A stretch of 64,000 bases of DNA, from contig NZ_CAIT01000009.1 in the NCBI RefSeq assembly GCF_000296815.2, positions 124,001 through 188,000 on the forward strand. The letters are read 5' to 3'. Both the position numbers and the translations under genes were made by a program. How positions within the stretch are numbered: position 1 is the stretch's first letter; every line of letters starts with the position of its first letter. Shown piece after piece: positions 33,308-41,176 of this stretch. This stretch comes from Fibrisoma limi BUZ 3 (GTDB taxonomy: Bacteria; Bacteroidota; Bacteroidia; Cytophagales; Spirosomataceae). Under the pieces are notes generated by a model. It did not search any database. It saw nothing but the letters and a program-made list of their open reading frames with translations, and was not told the DNA's origin.

Positions 33308-33745
33308 ATGAAAATCCGTCAGATTCTCCAGGGGAAAGCAGTCAACGCGCTCTACACCGTTACGTCGAACCAGACGGTGCTGGAAGCCCTCGAACTTATG
33401 GCCGACAAAAACATCGGGGCCGTGCTGGTTGTCGATGATGGGCAGCTCACCGGAATTTTCTCCGAACGCGACTACGCCCGCAAAGGGATTCTGAAAGGTC
33501 GCCATTCGGCCGATACCAGCATCAGCGAGGTAATGACGCCCCACGTCATCACAATCGAGCCCGATCAGCGACTGGACGAATGCATGGTCATTATGTCGGA
33601 GCGGCATATCCGCCACCTGCCTGTGGTTGAACAGGGGAACCTCATCGGTATCATTTCGATCAACGACGTCGTGACGGCCATCATCCGCGACCAGAAAACC
33701 CGCATCGCATCGCTTGAAAGCTATATTTCCGGGAGCCCTTATTAA
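33308..33745 (+). CDS. CBS-domain pair protein
   Basis: A 145-residue protein made of two CBS domains: residues about 8-65 (VTSNQTVLEALELMADKNIGAVLVVDDG, a segment) and about 75-130 (MTPHVITIEPDQRLDECMVIM, HIRHLPVVEQGNLIGIISINDVV). CBS pairs bind adenosyl ligands and sense energy state, usually regulating a partner. The partner is unknown. The same frame stays open 615 bases upstream through the polypyrimidine run, but the ATG at 33308 begins the conserved MKIRQILQ, so the longer form is rejected. Confidence 0.92.
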   Translation: MKIRQILQGKAVNALYTVTSNQTVLEALELMADKNIGAVLVVDDGQLTGIFSERDYARKGILKGRHSADTSISEVMTPHVITIEPDQRLDECMVIMSERHIRHLPVVEQGNLIGIISINDVVTAIIRDQKTRIASLESYISGSPY

Positions 33746-33750
33746 CTGAT

Positions 33751-33818
33751 GACGGTCGATAGCCGAGCCTGGTGATCGGCTACGTTAAACCGATAACCTT
33801 TATCGACTATCGACCGTC
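33751..33818. repeat. Branched (three-stem) inverted repeat
   Basis: An outer 12-bp stem (GACGGTCGATAG 33751-33762 with 33807-33818) encloses two small hairpins: AGCCGA/TCGGCT (33761-33766 with 33776-33781, sharing two bases with the outer stem) and CGATA/TATCG (33791-33795 with 33801-33805). It starts five bases after the CBS stop and ends before the Nudix promoter. It could form a Y-shaped RNA or cruciform; it has no T-tract. Confidence 0.75.
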
Positions 33819-33844
33819 TGGGCTATCCATTCCTAAATATGTAC

Positions 33845-33852
33845 TATCTTTG
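33845..33852 (+). promoter_or_regulatory. -7 promoter box of the Nudix gene
   Basis: TATCTTTG, an exact TAnnTTTG match, lies 25 bases before the GTG start at 33878. A T-rich stretch follows it. Confidence 0.65.
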
Positions 33853-33877
33853 CGTTCTTTTTTAATCGTTTCAAGCC

Positions 33878-34378
33878 GTGACGCAAACGTTGGATAAAGC
33901 CCGCGAAGAAGTGCTTAAGTTATATGGAAACCGGCTGCGGCTTCGTGTCTGCGGTCTTTATCACGAGGGCGATCGTCTGCTGATGGTTCGTCACCGGGGC
34001 ATCGGTCCGACCGATACGTTCTGGTGTCCGCCGGGGGGCGGGGCGCAATTCGGTGAATCGGCTCCGGAAGCGCTCATCCGCGAATTTGAAGAAGAAACGG
34101 GGCTGGCCATTGAAGTAGGCGATCTGTTGTTTGTCAATGAATTCATGCAGCCACCTCTCCACGCCATGGAACTCTTTTTTACCGTGCGGGCCACGGGCGG
34201 TTTGCTCCGCCAGGGTATCGATCCCGAAATGAGTCTTGACGGTCAGATTATTGAAGATGTGCGGCTTATGACGTTCGAGGAAATCAAATCGTATCCTCCC
34301 GAAGAAGTACATGCCCTGTTTGCCCACTGCCGCTCATTTGACGACATATTCCGCCTACGCGGGTATTTGCATCAGTAG
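33878..34378 (+). CDS. Nudix hydrolase
   Basis: A Nudix-fold pyrophosphohydrolase of 166 residues starting at GTG 33878 (MTQTLDKAREEVLKLYG). The Nudix box is PGGGAQFGESAPEALIREFEEETG (cut: begins near residue 50, with the REFEEETG Mg-binding helix intact). It is preceded by GDRLLMVRHRGIGPTDTFWCP. It hydrolyses a nucleoside-diphosphate-linked compound; the substrate is unknown. The promoter box just upstream supports the GTG start. It ends directly before the DUF3822 gene, so the two are likely cotranscribed. Confidence 0.9.
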   Translation: MTQTLDKAREEVLKLYGNRLRLRVCGLYHEGDRLLMVRHRGIGPTDTFWCPPGGGAQFGESAPEALIREFEEETGLAIEVGDLLFVNEFMQPPLHAMELFFTVRATGGLLRQGIDPEMSLDGQIIEDVRLMTFEEIKSYPPEEVHALFAHCRSFDDIFRLRGYLHQ

Positions 34379-34450
34379 TTGTCCAAGTGCCGACCGCTTT
34401 GTAAGTTTAAAACCCTTTTACTATCCGTAACCGTTAAGTTGCCTGAACCC

Positions 34451-35368
34451 GTGCAAACCACTGTGTCGCTAGCGCCAACCGTAGCCATCCACTCCGACCA
34501 ATTTGACCTGGCCCAAACCCGGCAGTCGGTGCTGTGCATGGAAGTTGGGCACGACCGGTTTCGTTTCCTGATTCAGAACGCCGGCAAGCGCGGGTGCTAC
34601 TTTGAGGACTATACATTCCCCTCCCTGCTCACGGAACGGCCGCTGACCAACGTACTGCCCGAGGTGTTTCGGGAGCACCCAGTTCTATCGGCCGGGCTGC
34701 ACGCAAACGGCGTTTCCCAGGACCGGACCTGGCAGGAAATCCGGATCGCCGTCAACTCGTCGTCGTTCACGCTGGTTCCCAAATCACTTTTCCGGAAAGA
34801 ATACGCGGGAAGTTATCTCGGACTGATGCGGGGCAATACCCTGCCGGGTCATGAGTTCGCGCAGTCGTATGCGCACGAGAACGAAGGTTTCCTTTCGGTG
34901 TTCAATCTGGAGCACCCGCTGGCCGATTACTTTTCGGAAGTGTATCCGCTTCAGCCACTTACGTTCGTTCACCAGACCAGTGCGCTGTTGCAGGCAACGG
35001 CAGACCTCGACCGGCATACGCTGTCATCACAGAATGTGTGGCTGTACTTCGACAATGAATTTGTCACCATCATCCACCGTTATGACCGCCAGTTACGTTA
35101 TTGCAACCGATTTGGCTATAAAAACGCGCAGGATCTGGCCTATTACATTCTGTACGTCCTCGATGAACTGAAACTGGCTCCCGATGCAACGACCGTATCG
35201 CTTTACGGCGAGATCACGCCCTTTGCTGATACGTATGCGGAACTGGCCCGCTTCTTACCCAATCTGTCGTTTGGTCACACACCGCCCGGTGTTTCGCTGA
35301 CCGACGAGTTTGATGAAATCCCTGAGCACCGGTACCTGAGCCTGTTTGGGCTGTGCCTGCTTGGCTAA
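34451..35368 (+). CDS. DUF3822 family protein
   Basis: A protein of about 305 residues from GTG 34451; a TTG at 34379 would add 24 residues and cannot be excluded. It matches DUF3822 by SVLCMEVGHDRFRFLIQN near the N-terminus, FHQ-type VHQTSALLQATADL in the middle, and DLAYYILYVLDELKLAPDATTVSLYGEI. As I recall, DUF3822 members have an actin-like (ASKHA) fold and sit beside rsmD and coaD in many Bacteroidota. Here coaD follows but rsmD is absent. Function unknown. No signal peptide. Confidence 0.82.
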   Translation: MQTTVSLAPTVAIHSDQFDLAQTRQSVLCMEVGHDRFRFLIQNAGKRGCYFEDYTFPSLLTERPLTNVLPEVFREHPVLSAGLHANGVSQDRTWQEIRIAVNSSSFTLVPKSLFRKEYAGSYLGLMRGNTLPGHEFAQSYAHENEGFLSVFNLEHPLADYFSEVYPLQPLTFVHQTSALLQATADLDRHTLSSQNVWLYFDNEFVTIIHRYDRQLRYCNRFGYKNAQDLAYYILYVLDELKLAPDATTVSLYGEITPFADTYAELARFLPNLSFGHTPPGVSLTDEFDEIPEHRYLSLFGLCLLG

Positions 35369-35551
35369 GCGGCTGTTTTATCCGGAAGGTGCTGTACTTA
35401 TCCCCCCGTCGGCAACACTCGTATACCCCGGAACCCATTTCAAAGTAATTGCGAGGGATTATATTAATTCACTACCGGTCATATCCAGCGCAAAGTAGCG
35501 ATATGATGATTTTGCCGTTATCTTTCGCGGTCTTTCCGTCATCATACCTAC

Positions 35552-36013
35552 ATGAAACGAATCGCTCTATTTCCCGGCTCCTTTGATCCGTTCACAAAAG
35601 GCCACGAAGATATCGTGCTGCGAGGGCTGCGGCTCTTCGACGAGATTGTGATCGGTATTGGGCGTAATGCCAACAAACAGCGGTATTTTGCGCTGGAGCA
35701 GATGATGCGACTCATCGAAGAAACGTTCCGGGACTACCCGACCGTGCGGGTTGTCAGCTACGACGACCTGACGGCAAACGTAGCCCGCCAGCTAGGTGCC
35801 AGGTTCCTGCTGCGGGGGCTGCGCAACACCACCGACTTTGAGTACGAAAACGGCATCTCGCAGGTAAACCGCTTTGTATACGAAGAAGTAGAAACGGTGT
35901 TTCTGATCACATCGCCCCACCTGGCCCCCATCAGTTCGAGCATCATCCGCGACCTGCACCGCTACGGTAAAGAAATCGACTCGTTTCTGCCTTATAAATT
36001 TCAGGAGTTGTAA
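35552..36013 (+). CDS. coaD: Phosphopantetheine adenylyltransferase
   Basis: A 153-residue enzyme that makes dephospho-CoA from 4'-phosphopantetheine and ATP, the fourth step of coenzyme A synthesis. It starts with IALFPGSFDPFTKGHEDIV, where TKGH is the nucleotidyltransferase (T/H)xGH motif. Other conserved parts are GLRNTTDFEYENGISQVNR and the C-terminal ISSSIIRDL. The length is normal for bacterial CoaD. A promoter-like TATCTTTC (35519-35526, one mismatch) lies 25 bases upstream. It converges on the second Nudix gene with a gap of seven bases. Confidence 0.95.
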   Translation: MKRIALFPGSFDPFTKGHEDIVLRGLRLFDEIVIGIGRNANKQRYFALEQMMRLIEETFRDYPTVRVVSYDDLTANVARQLGARFLLRGLRNTTDFEYENGISQVNRFVYEEVETVFLITSPHLAPISSSIIRDLHRYGKEIDSFLPYKFQEL

Positions 36014-36020
36014 GCTGCCA

Positions 36021-36713
36021 TTACCACGTACCGAGCGACTCGATGACGTACCGGATGGAGCTGAACGAGTTGGTCAGGGCCAGTTGCACCTGCCGGCGAT
36101 CCATCCAGGCCAGCTTTTCAATATCCTCATCAGCCTGGGGTGCCATCCGGCGGTCATCGACGACACTCATCCGGTACCACTTCGTCCGCTTCAGAATACG
36201 GCTACCGTTCAGGCTGTACGTATGCCAGGTCGTGCAGATCCGTTCGCCCAGGGCTACTTTGATACCCGTTTCCTCTTCCACTTCCCGGGCGGCCCCTTCG
36301 CGCGACGATTCGCCGTCGTCCAGCTTGCCTTTTGGCAAATCCCAGACACCCCGCCGGAACATGAGCAGAATTTTTATATCGTTTACAATGACGCCCCCGG
36401 CTGCTTTTACGACCTTAAAATGACTTTTTAATTCATCTTCGCACGCACTTTTATCGGCGCAAACCAGCGTCACGGACAGCAATCCGTTCGTTTTGGCCTT
36501 TTGCAGCAGACTGAGCAGCCGGTCGATAGTAGCGGGTGTGGCGTTCATGACCAACAGGTGCCCATGCAGCGACTCGTCTTTCAGAATCTCCAGCCGGGCG
36601 TCGATAATCTGGTCATAATCAGTAAACGATTGGTGTTGCGTAGAATCAAGAATCTGTGATGCGGCTTTCGCACCGACGAGCCGGATTGGTCGGTCGTCAA
36701 TAAAGACAATCAT
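36021..36713 (-). CDS. Nudix hydrolase with N-terminal extension
   Basis: A 230-residue protein from ATG 36713 (MIVFIDDRPIRLVG); the ATG at 36767 lies upstream of the promoter box and is rejected. The Nudix domain occupies about 100-230, with box GKLDDGESSREGAAREVEEETG (cut; REVEEETG helix intact) after RRGVWDLP. The first 95 residues are an extra domain with no motif I recognise (DYDQIIDARLEILKDE). Nudix genes with this extension next to coaD are typical of Bacteroidota. A -7 box lies at 36744-36737 on the minus strand. Confidence 0.88.
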   Translation of the reverse strand: MIVFIDDRPIRLVGAKAASQILDSTQHQSFTDYDQIIDARLEILKDESLHGHLLVMNATPATIDRLLSLLQKAKTNGLLSVTLVCADKSACEDELKSHFKVVKAAGGVIVNDIKILLMFRRGVWDLPKGKLDDGESSREGAAREVEEETGIKVALGERICTTWHTYSLNGSRILKRTKWYRMSVVDDRRMAPQADEDIEKLAWMDRRQVQLALTNSFSSIRYVIESLGTW

Positions 36714-36736
36714 GCAGACAAGAGCAGTTCGTGCCG

Positions 36737-36744
36737 CAAAAGTA
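36737..36744 (-). promoter_or_regulatory. -7 promoter box for the second Nudix gene
   Basis: The minus strand reads TACTTTTG, an exact TAnnTTTG match, 23 bases before the ATG at 36713. It rules out the longer frame starting at 36767. Confidence 0.65.
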
Positions 36745-36843
36745 ACAAAACTATTAGTCCCTCGCACGACGGTCCGATTACTGACGGCTTATTCCCTCTG
36801 AACAGGATAATTGCCGTAGCCATTAAAAACTGCCTGCGATTGC

Positions 36844-36851
36844 TATTTTTG
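36844..36851 (+). promoter_or_regulatory. -7 promoter box for the CNNM/CBS gene
   Basis: TATTTTTG matches TAnnTTTG exactly, 23 bases before the GTG start at 36875. Confidence 0.6.
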
Positions 36852-36874
36852 CAATACGTCAATGCCTCTCCTTT

Positions 36875-38164
36875 GTGGAACTACTCATTATTTTATTTCT
36901 GACGATTCTGAATGGGGTGTTTTCCATGTCAGAAATCGCCCTGGTATCGTCGCGGAAATCCAAATTAGAATCAGCCGCCAAGAACGGTGATCGACGCGCA
37001 CAGGTGGCACTCGACCTGGCTAACGCGCCAAACCGATTTCTGTCGACGGTGCAGATCGGTATTACGCTCATCGGTATCCTGCTTGGTATTTTTTCGGGCG
37101 ACCAGCTTACGACCGACGTACAGAACTTTGTCGCGCAGATTGCTGTCCTTCAGCCCTACGCCCATCCGGTTGCGGTTGTGTTGGTCTTGCTGATGCTGAC
37201 GTACCTGTCGCTGGTACTGGGCGAACTGGTTCCCAAGCGTATTGGCCTCTCCAATCCCGAAGGCATTGCCAAAACAATGGCCGCCCCCATGATCCTGCTG
37301 TCGCGGCTAACTTCGCCGTTTATCAGCCTGCTCAGCTTTTCCAGCGATATTCTGATCAAGCTCTTACGTATCAAACCGAACGAAAGCGCCGTTACGGAAG
37401 AGGAAATCCGGAGCCTGATTGAAGAAGGTGGCTCAGCCGGTACTATCGAGGAAATTGAGCAGGAGATTGTGCAGAATGTGTTTCAGTTGGGCGATCGCCG
37501 GATTACGTCCCTGATGACTAACCGGCAGGAAATCGTCTATCTCGATCTGGAAGAAGACCCGGCCGAAAACAAAGCCCGCATCATGGATTCCAAGCATTCG
37601 GTGTACCCGCTCTGCAAGGGAAGCGTGGATGATGTGCTGGGGTTGATCTACAGCAAAGATTTTCTGGGGAAAGACCTCGAAACCGAATTGCAGCGGCTGA
37701 TGGATCTGAAGCGCGACGCCCTGTTTATCCCGGAAAACAACCGGGCGTATCAGGTACTCGAACGGTTTCGGGAGCGTAGGCAGTACGTAGGTATTATTGT
37801 GGATGAGTACGGTGGCATCCTGGGAATCATTACGCTGAACGATATCCTCGATGCACTCGTCGGCGATATCGCCGACGATACAGACTCCGATTATGAAATT
37901 CGGGAACGCGAAGACGGCAGTTTCCTGATTGATGCGCAGTTACCGTTCGACGAATTTGTGTCGTATTTCGACATCACGATCTCCCCCCAGAGCCGTCGCG
38001 ATCTGACGGGATTTGATACGCTCGGCGGCTTTGCGCTGCATATCCTGAAAGACATACCCACCACTGGCGAAACGTTTATGTGGCAGGGGTATACCTTTGA
38101 AATTATCGATATGGACAAAAGCCGAATTGACAAAATTCTCGTTCGTAAACCTACCGAAGAATAA
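36875..38164 (+). CDS. CNNM/CorC-type (hemolysin family) membrane protein
   Basis: A 429-residue protein starting at GTG 36875. An N-terminal CNNM (DUF21) membrane domain of about 190 residues begins MELLIILFLTILNGVFSMSEIAL and includes IGITLIGILLGIFSGDQL. A CBS pair follows at about 205-335 (RITSLMTNRQEIVYLDL, YVGIIVDEYGGILGIITLNDILDALVG), then the CorC_HlyC transporter-associated domain with FDTLGGFALHIL. Proteins of this family bind Mg-ATP and are linked to magnesium export; 'hemolysin' is a historical label. A related gene lies at 61785. It ends 63 bases before a small acidic-protein gene. Confidence 0.9.
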   Translation: MELLIILFLTILNGVFSMSEIALVSSRKSKLESAAKNGDRRAQVALDLANAPNRFLSTVQIGITLIGILLGIFSGDQLTTDVQNFVAQIAVLQPYAHPVAVVLVLLMLTYLSLVLGELVPKRIGLSNPEGIAKTMAAPMILLSRLTSPFISLLSFSSDILIKLLRIKPNESAVTEEEIRSLIEEGGSAGTIEEIEQEIVQNVFQLGDRRITSLMTNRQEIVYLDLEEDPAENKARIMDSKHSVYPLCKGSVDDVLGLIYSKDFLGKDLETELQRLMDLKRDALFIPENNRAYQVLERFRERRQYVGIIVDEYGGILGIITLNDILDALVGDIADDTDSDYEIREREDGSFLIDAQLPFDEFVSYFDITISPQSRRDLTGFDTLGGFALHILKDIPTTGETFMWQGYTFEIIDMDKSRIDKILVRKPTEE

Positions 38165-38227
38165 ATTTTTTCCGAACAGGCATACCCCGGTGCCGGTTGT
38201 AGTGAGTAACTAAACTCATCAGCAACC

Positions 38228-38539
38228 ATGCGACACCTGATTCAATATGCAAACACGCCCGACGATTCGGGGCGAATCCCATCCGGTATGGACCATGACC
38301 CAAACGCCGACGAAGAAATCATCGATCAGCAGGCGGGTGAACAGTATCCCAAGCCGGTAGAAGATGATCCGGATGTACCATCCGACAACCTGGCAAATTC
38401 TATTGCCTACGCCATCGATGGCTCAGGTCCCGGTCCCACCGGCAATGAACCGGAAGGTACTGAACGAAAAGTGATTCACGAAGGCATCACCGGTGCCGGC
38501 CCGGAGGATGAAGAAGAGGAATTTCGGAGTCTATTGTAA
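38228..38539 (+). CDS. Small acidic hypothetical protein
   Basis: A 103-residue protein, strongly acidic and rich in Asp, Glu, Gly and Pro (PNADEEIIDQQAGEQYPKP, EDDPDVPSDN, AGPEDEEEEF). No signal peptide, membrane segment or family is recognised; it is probably disordered. It follows the CNNM/CBS gene on the same strand and is followed by a convergent hairpin. Regular codon use and a clean start support a real gene. Function unknown. Confidence 0.65.
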   Translation: MRHLIQYANTPDDSGRIPSGMDHDPNADEEIIDQQAGEQYPKPVEDDPDVPSDNLANSIAYAIDGSGPGPTGNEPEGTERKVIHEGITGAGPEDEEEEFRSLL

Positions 38540-38551
38540 TTAACGTATCAG

Positions 38552-38599
38552 GTTTCAGGTTCAACGTTGTGGAAGCATCAACAACGTTGAACCTGAAAC
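38552..38599. repeat. 19-bp perfect inverted repeat in a convergent gap
   Basis: The arms GTTTCAGGTTCAACGTTGT (38552-38570) and its exact complement (38581-38599) have a 10-base loop; an outer TAACG/CGTTA pair (38541-38545 with 38605-38609) extends it. The left arm contains near-tandem words (CAGGTTT, CAGGTTC). It lies between the acidic-protein gene and the convergent ABC exporter gene, and can act as a bidirectional terminator, though without a T-tract. Confidence 0.88.
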
Positions 38600-38613
38600 T
38601 GGAGCGTTAACCG

Positions 38614-40374
38614 TTAGACAACCTCCTTATACTGCATTCGGTACAGATTCGCGTAGAAGCCTTCGTGCTGCAACAGTTCTTCGTGTGTGCCCTGCTCCAT
38701 AATCCGCCCTTTGTCAACCACGATAATCTTATTGGCTTTCTGGATGGTTGATAACCGGTGGGCAATCACGATAGCCGTGCGGCCTTTCATGAGCTTATCG
38801 ATAGCGTTCTGAATCATCTCTTCCGTTTCGGTGTCCACCGACGACGTAGCCTCGTCCAGTACAATGATTTTCGGGTCCTGCACCATAGCCCGAACGAACG
38901 AAATCAACTGACGCTGCCCCACCGACAGGGTTGAGCCGCGCTCCATTACGTTGTAGCTGTAGCCGCCGGGCAACCGCTCGATGAAGTCGTGTACGCCCAC
39001 CAGTTTGGCCGCTTCAATCATTTTTTCGCGGCTGATGCGCTTATCACCGAGGGTAATGTTGTTCTCAATGGTGTCGGAGAACAGGAAAACATCCTGCAAA
39101 ACGACCCCGATGTTGCGTCGTAAAGCGCCCAGTTCGTAATCGTGTACATCCACGCCATCGACTAGAATCTCGCCTTTATTAATATCATAAAAACGGCTGA
39201 GCAGGTTGATAATGGACGATTTACCTGCGCCGGTTGCGCCCACGAACGCGATCGTTTCGCCGGCCCGTACCTTAAACGAGATGTCGCGCAGTACGTAATC
39301 TTCATTGTTGTAGGCAAACCAGACGTTGTTGAAATTTACCTCGCCTTTCATGGCCGTCGGTACAAAAGTGCCGTTGTTGACGGTGTAGTCCGTACTGTCC
39401 AGCAGTTTCAGAATACGGTCGGTGCTGACGATCCCCATCTGGAGCGTATTGAAGCGGTCGGCCAGCATCCGGATAGGTCGGAAAAAGAGGTTGATGAACA
39501 TAACGAAGGCCGTAACGGTCCCGAACGTCACCTCCTCGTTGATGATTTCGCGGGCACCGTACCAAACGACCAATCCCACACCCAGCGCCGAAATGATGTC
39601 GGCCACGGGATAATAAACCGAATAATACCAGATCGAGCGAATATTGGCTTTGCGGTGTTCGTTGTTGATCGCCCGGAATTTATCGGCTTCAATTTTCTCG
39701 CTGCTGAATATCTGAACTATACTCATGCCCGTGATGTGTTCCTGCACGAACGAGTTCAGATTGGCCACGGCGGCCCGCACTTCGTTAAACGAATCCTTGA
39801 TCTTTTCCTTAAAGATGTACGTACTGAGCAGCATCAGCGGAATCATCGACAGGCTGATGGCCGACAGTCGCCAGTCGGTGTAGAACATCACAGCTACGAT
39901 CAGAATCAGTTGAAGGATATCCCCGGCGATAGCGGCCATGCCTTCACTGAACACATCGGCAAGGGTTTCGACGTCGGAGATCGACCGCGTCACGAGCCGG
40001 CCAATGGGCGTATTGTCAAAAAATTTGAGCCGCAGGTGAAGAATTTTCCGGTACAACTGCACCCGAATGTCGCGGATAACGTGCTGCCCCAGCCACCCCG
40101 ACAGATACGTGTTGGTAAACTGTACGATGGCCTGCAGCACCAGAACACCGATCATCAGCATGAGCATGAGGGTCAGGCCCTGATAATCACCCGCAGCAAT
40201 CTCATTGTCAATCGTGTACCGAATCAGCAATGGGGTTAAGGGAGCCAGCGAAGCCGACAGCAGGATGATAAACACCAGTAAGTAAAATCGGCTTTGGTAA
40301 GGGCGTACAAAGCTGTACAGGCGTTTGAGCGTTGGCCAGTCAAAAATTCGACCACTCTTCTGTTCTTCGTTCAC
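38614..40374 (-). CDS. MsbA-like ABC exporter (fused permease and ATPase)
   Basis: A half-transporter of 586 residues if it starts at GTG 40374 (MNEEQKSGRIFDWPTLKRL). The ATG at 40455 adds 27 residues translated from the inverted repeat and is rejected. The membrane domain has six helices over about 20-320, then the ATPase: Walker A GATGAGKSSI, ABC signature LSVGQRQL, Walker B IIVLDEATSSVD and AHRLSTIQ. It would export lipids or drugs as a homodimer. The closest known type is MsbA/multidrug exporters; substrate unknown. A short inverted repeat lies before the start. Confidence 0.9.
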   Translation of the reverse strand: MNEEQKSGRIFDWPTLKRLYSFVRPYQSRFYLLVFIILLSASLAPLTPLLIRYTIDNEIAAGDYQGLTLMLMLMIGVLVLQAIVQFTNTYLSGWLGQHVIRDIRVQLYRKILHLRLKFFDNTPIGRLVTRSISDVETLADVFSEGMAAIAGDILQLILIVAVMFYTDWRLSAISLSMIPLMLLSTYIFKEKIKDSFNEVRAAVANLNSFVQEHITGMSIVQIFSSEKIEADKFRAINNEHRKANIRSIWYYSVYYPVADIISALGVGLVVWYGAREIINEEVTFGTVTAFVMFINLFFRPIRMLADRFNTLQMGIVSTDRILKLLDSTDYTVNNGTFVPTAMKGEVNFNNVWFAYNNEDYVLRDISFKVRAGETIAFVGATGAGKSSIINLLSRFYDINKGEILVDGVDVHDYELGALRRNIGVVLQDVFLFSDTIENNITLGDKRISREKMIEAAKLVGVHDFIERLPGGYSYNVMERGSTLSVGQRQLISFVRAMVQDPKIIVLDEATSSVDTETEEMIQNAIDKLMKGRTAIVIAHRLSTIQKANKIIVVDKGRIMEQGTHEELLQHEGFYANLYRMQYKEVV

Positions 40375-40425
40375 GGGAAAGCGACTAAATGGCAAGTTTT
40401 CTGGGTAACAGCAGAAGTCGATTTT

Positions 40426-40499
40426 CAGTTTACCGTTTAGAGTTTTTCCGTTCAACGGTAATTGGCATCCCCAATTATTGGACAGAAAACCGTAAACTG
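40426..40499. repeat. Imperfect inverted repeat with nested hairpins
   Basis: CAGTTTACCGTTT (40426-40438) pairs with 40487-40499, 12 of 13 bases. Inside are CCGTT-c-AACGG (40448-40458) and AATTGG/CCAATT (40460-40465 with 40471-40476). It sits between the divergent ABC exporter and DUF4126 genes. GAAAACCGTAAA (40485-40496) and TTTTCAGTTT (40422-40431) both recur in the repeat at 57143-57231. Confidence 0.75.
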
Positions 40500-40523
40500 T
40501 ATTTGGAAATCCAACTTACTACC

Positions 40524-41162
40524 ATGACTATAGAATGGATTATCAGCGCCTGCCTGGGGGTCGGTTTAGCCGCCTGCTGCGGTTTCCGGGTGTTTGTGCC
40601 CCTGCTCGTAGCCAGCGTCGCGACTAAATTAGGAATCATCGGCACCATGGAAGGCCTTGAATGGATCAGTTCCTGGACGGCTCTGGCCGTGTTGTCGGTG
40701 GCAACCGTTTTTGAACTCGGTGCCTATTATATCCCCTGGCTCGACAACCTGCTGGATACCCTGGCCACACCCGCGTCAATTATTGCCGGTACGCTGCTCG
40801 GTACGTCGTTTCTACAGATCGACAGCCCAATTCTCGACTGGGGGCTTGGTCTAATGCTGGGTGGCGGTTCGGCGGGACTCGTGCAAGCTGGCACCAGTCT
40901 ACTCCGGTTAGGGTCCACGGCGACTACGGGGGGGATTGGCAACCCGGTCGTGGCCACGGGCGAGAATATAGCTTCGTTCGGGTTGTCTATCCTGACCGTC
41001 CTGCTGCCGTTGTTTGCGTTCGTGATTATCGTGCTGGTACTGCTGTTTATTGCCGCACGGCTGCTCAGTCGGCGCAAAGTGTGGTTCACCCGCGCTGGCC
41101 GCAACCAGGCCGGAGGTACTAGTCCAGCGCAGTTTCCACGTAGTAGCAACGGCCGCGTGTAG
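40524..41162 (+). CDS. DUF4126 membrane protein
   Basis: A 212-residue integral membrane protein from ATG 40524 (MTIEWIISACLGVGLAACCG). The earlier in-frame ATG at 40389 reads through the inverted repeat and is rejected. About five hydrophobic segments are visible: 5-35, 45-66, 80-100, 110-130 and 155-185, with Gly-rich turns (MLGGGSAGLVQAG). It matches DUF4126, of unknown function. The C-terminal tail is basic and cytoplasmic in look (RRKVWFTRAGRNQAGG). It converges on the secreted propeller-like gene 14 bases away. Confidence 0.83.
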   Translation: MTIEWIISACLGVGLAACCGFRVFVPLLVASVATKLGIIGTMEGLEWISSWTALAVLSVATVFELGAYYIPWLDNLLDTLATPASIIAGTLLGTSFLQIDSPILDWGLGLMLGGGSAGLVQAGTSLLRLGSTATTGGIGNPVVATGENIASFGLSILTVLLPLFAFVIIVLVLLFIAARLLSRRKVWFTRAGRNQAGGTSPAQFPRSSNGRV

Positions 41163-41176
41163 CCAACCGTGTTGAA

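Noticed and set aside
36714-36767. Extended start of the second Nudix gene
   Set aside because: The added codons run across the minus-strand promoter box at 36744-36737.
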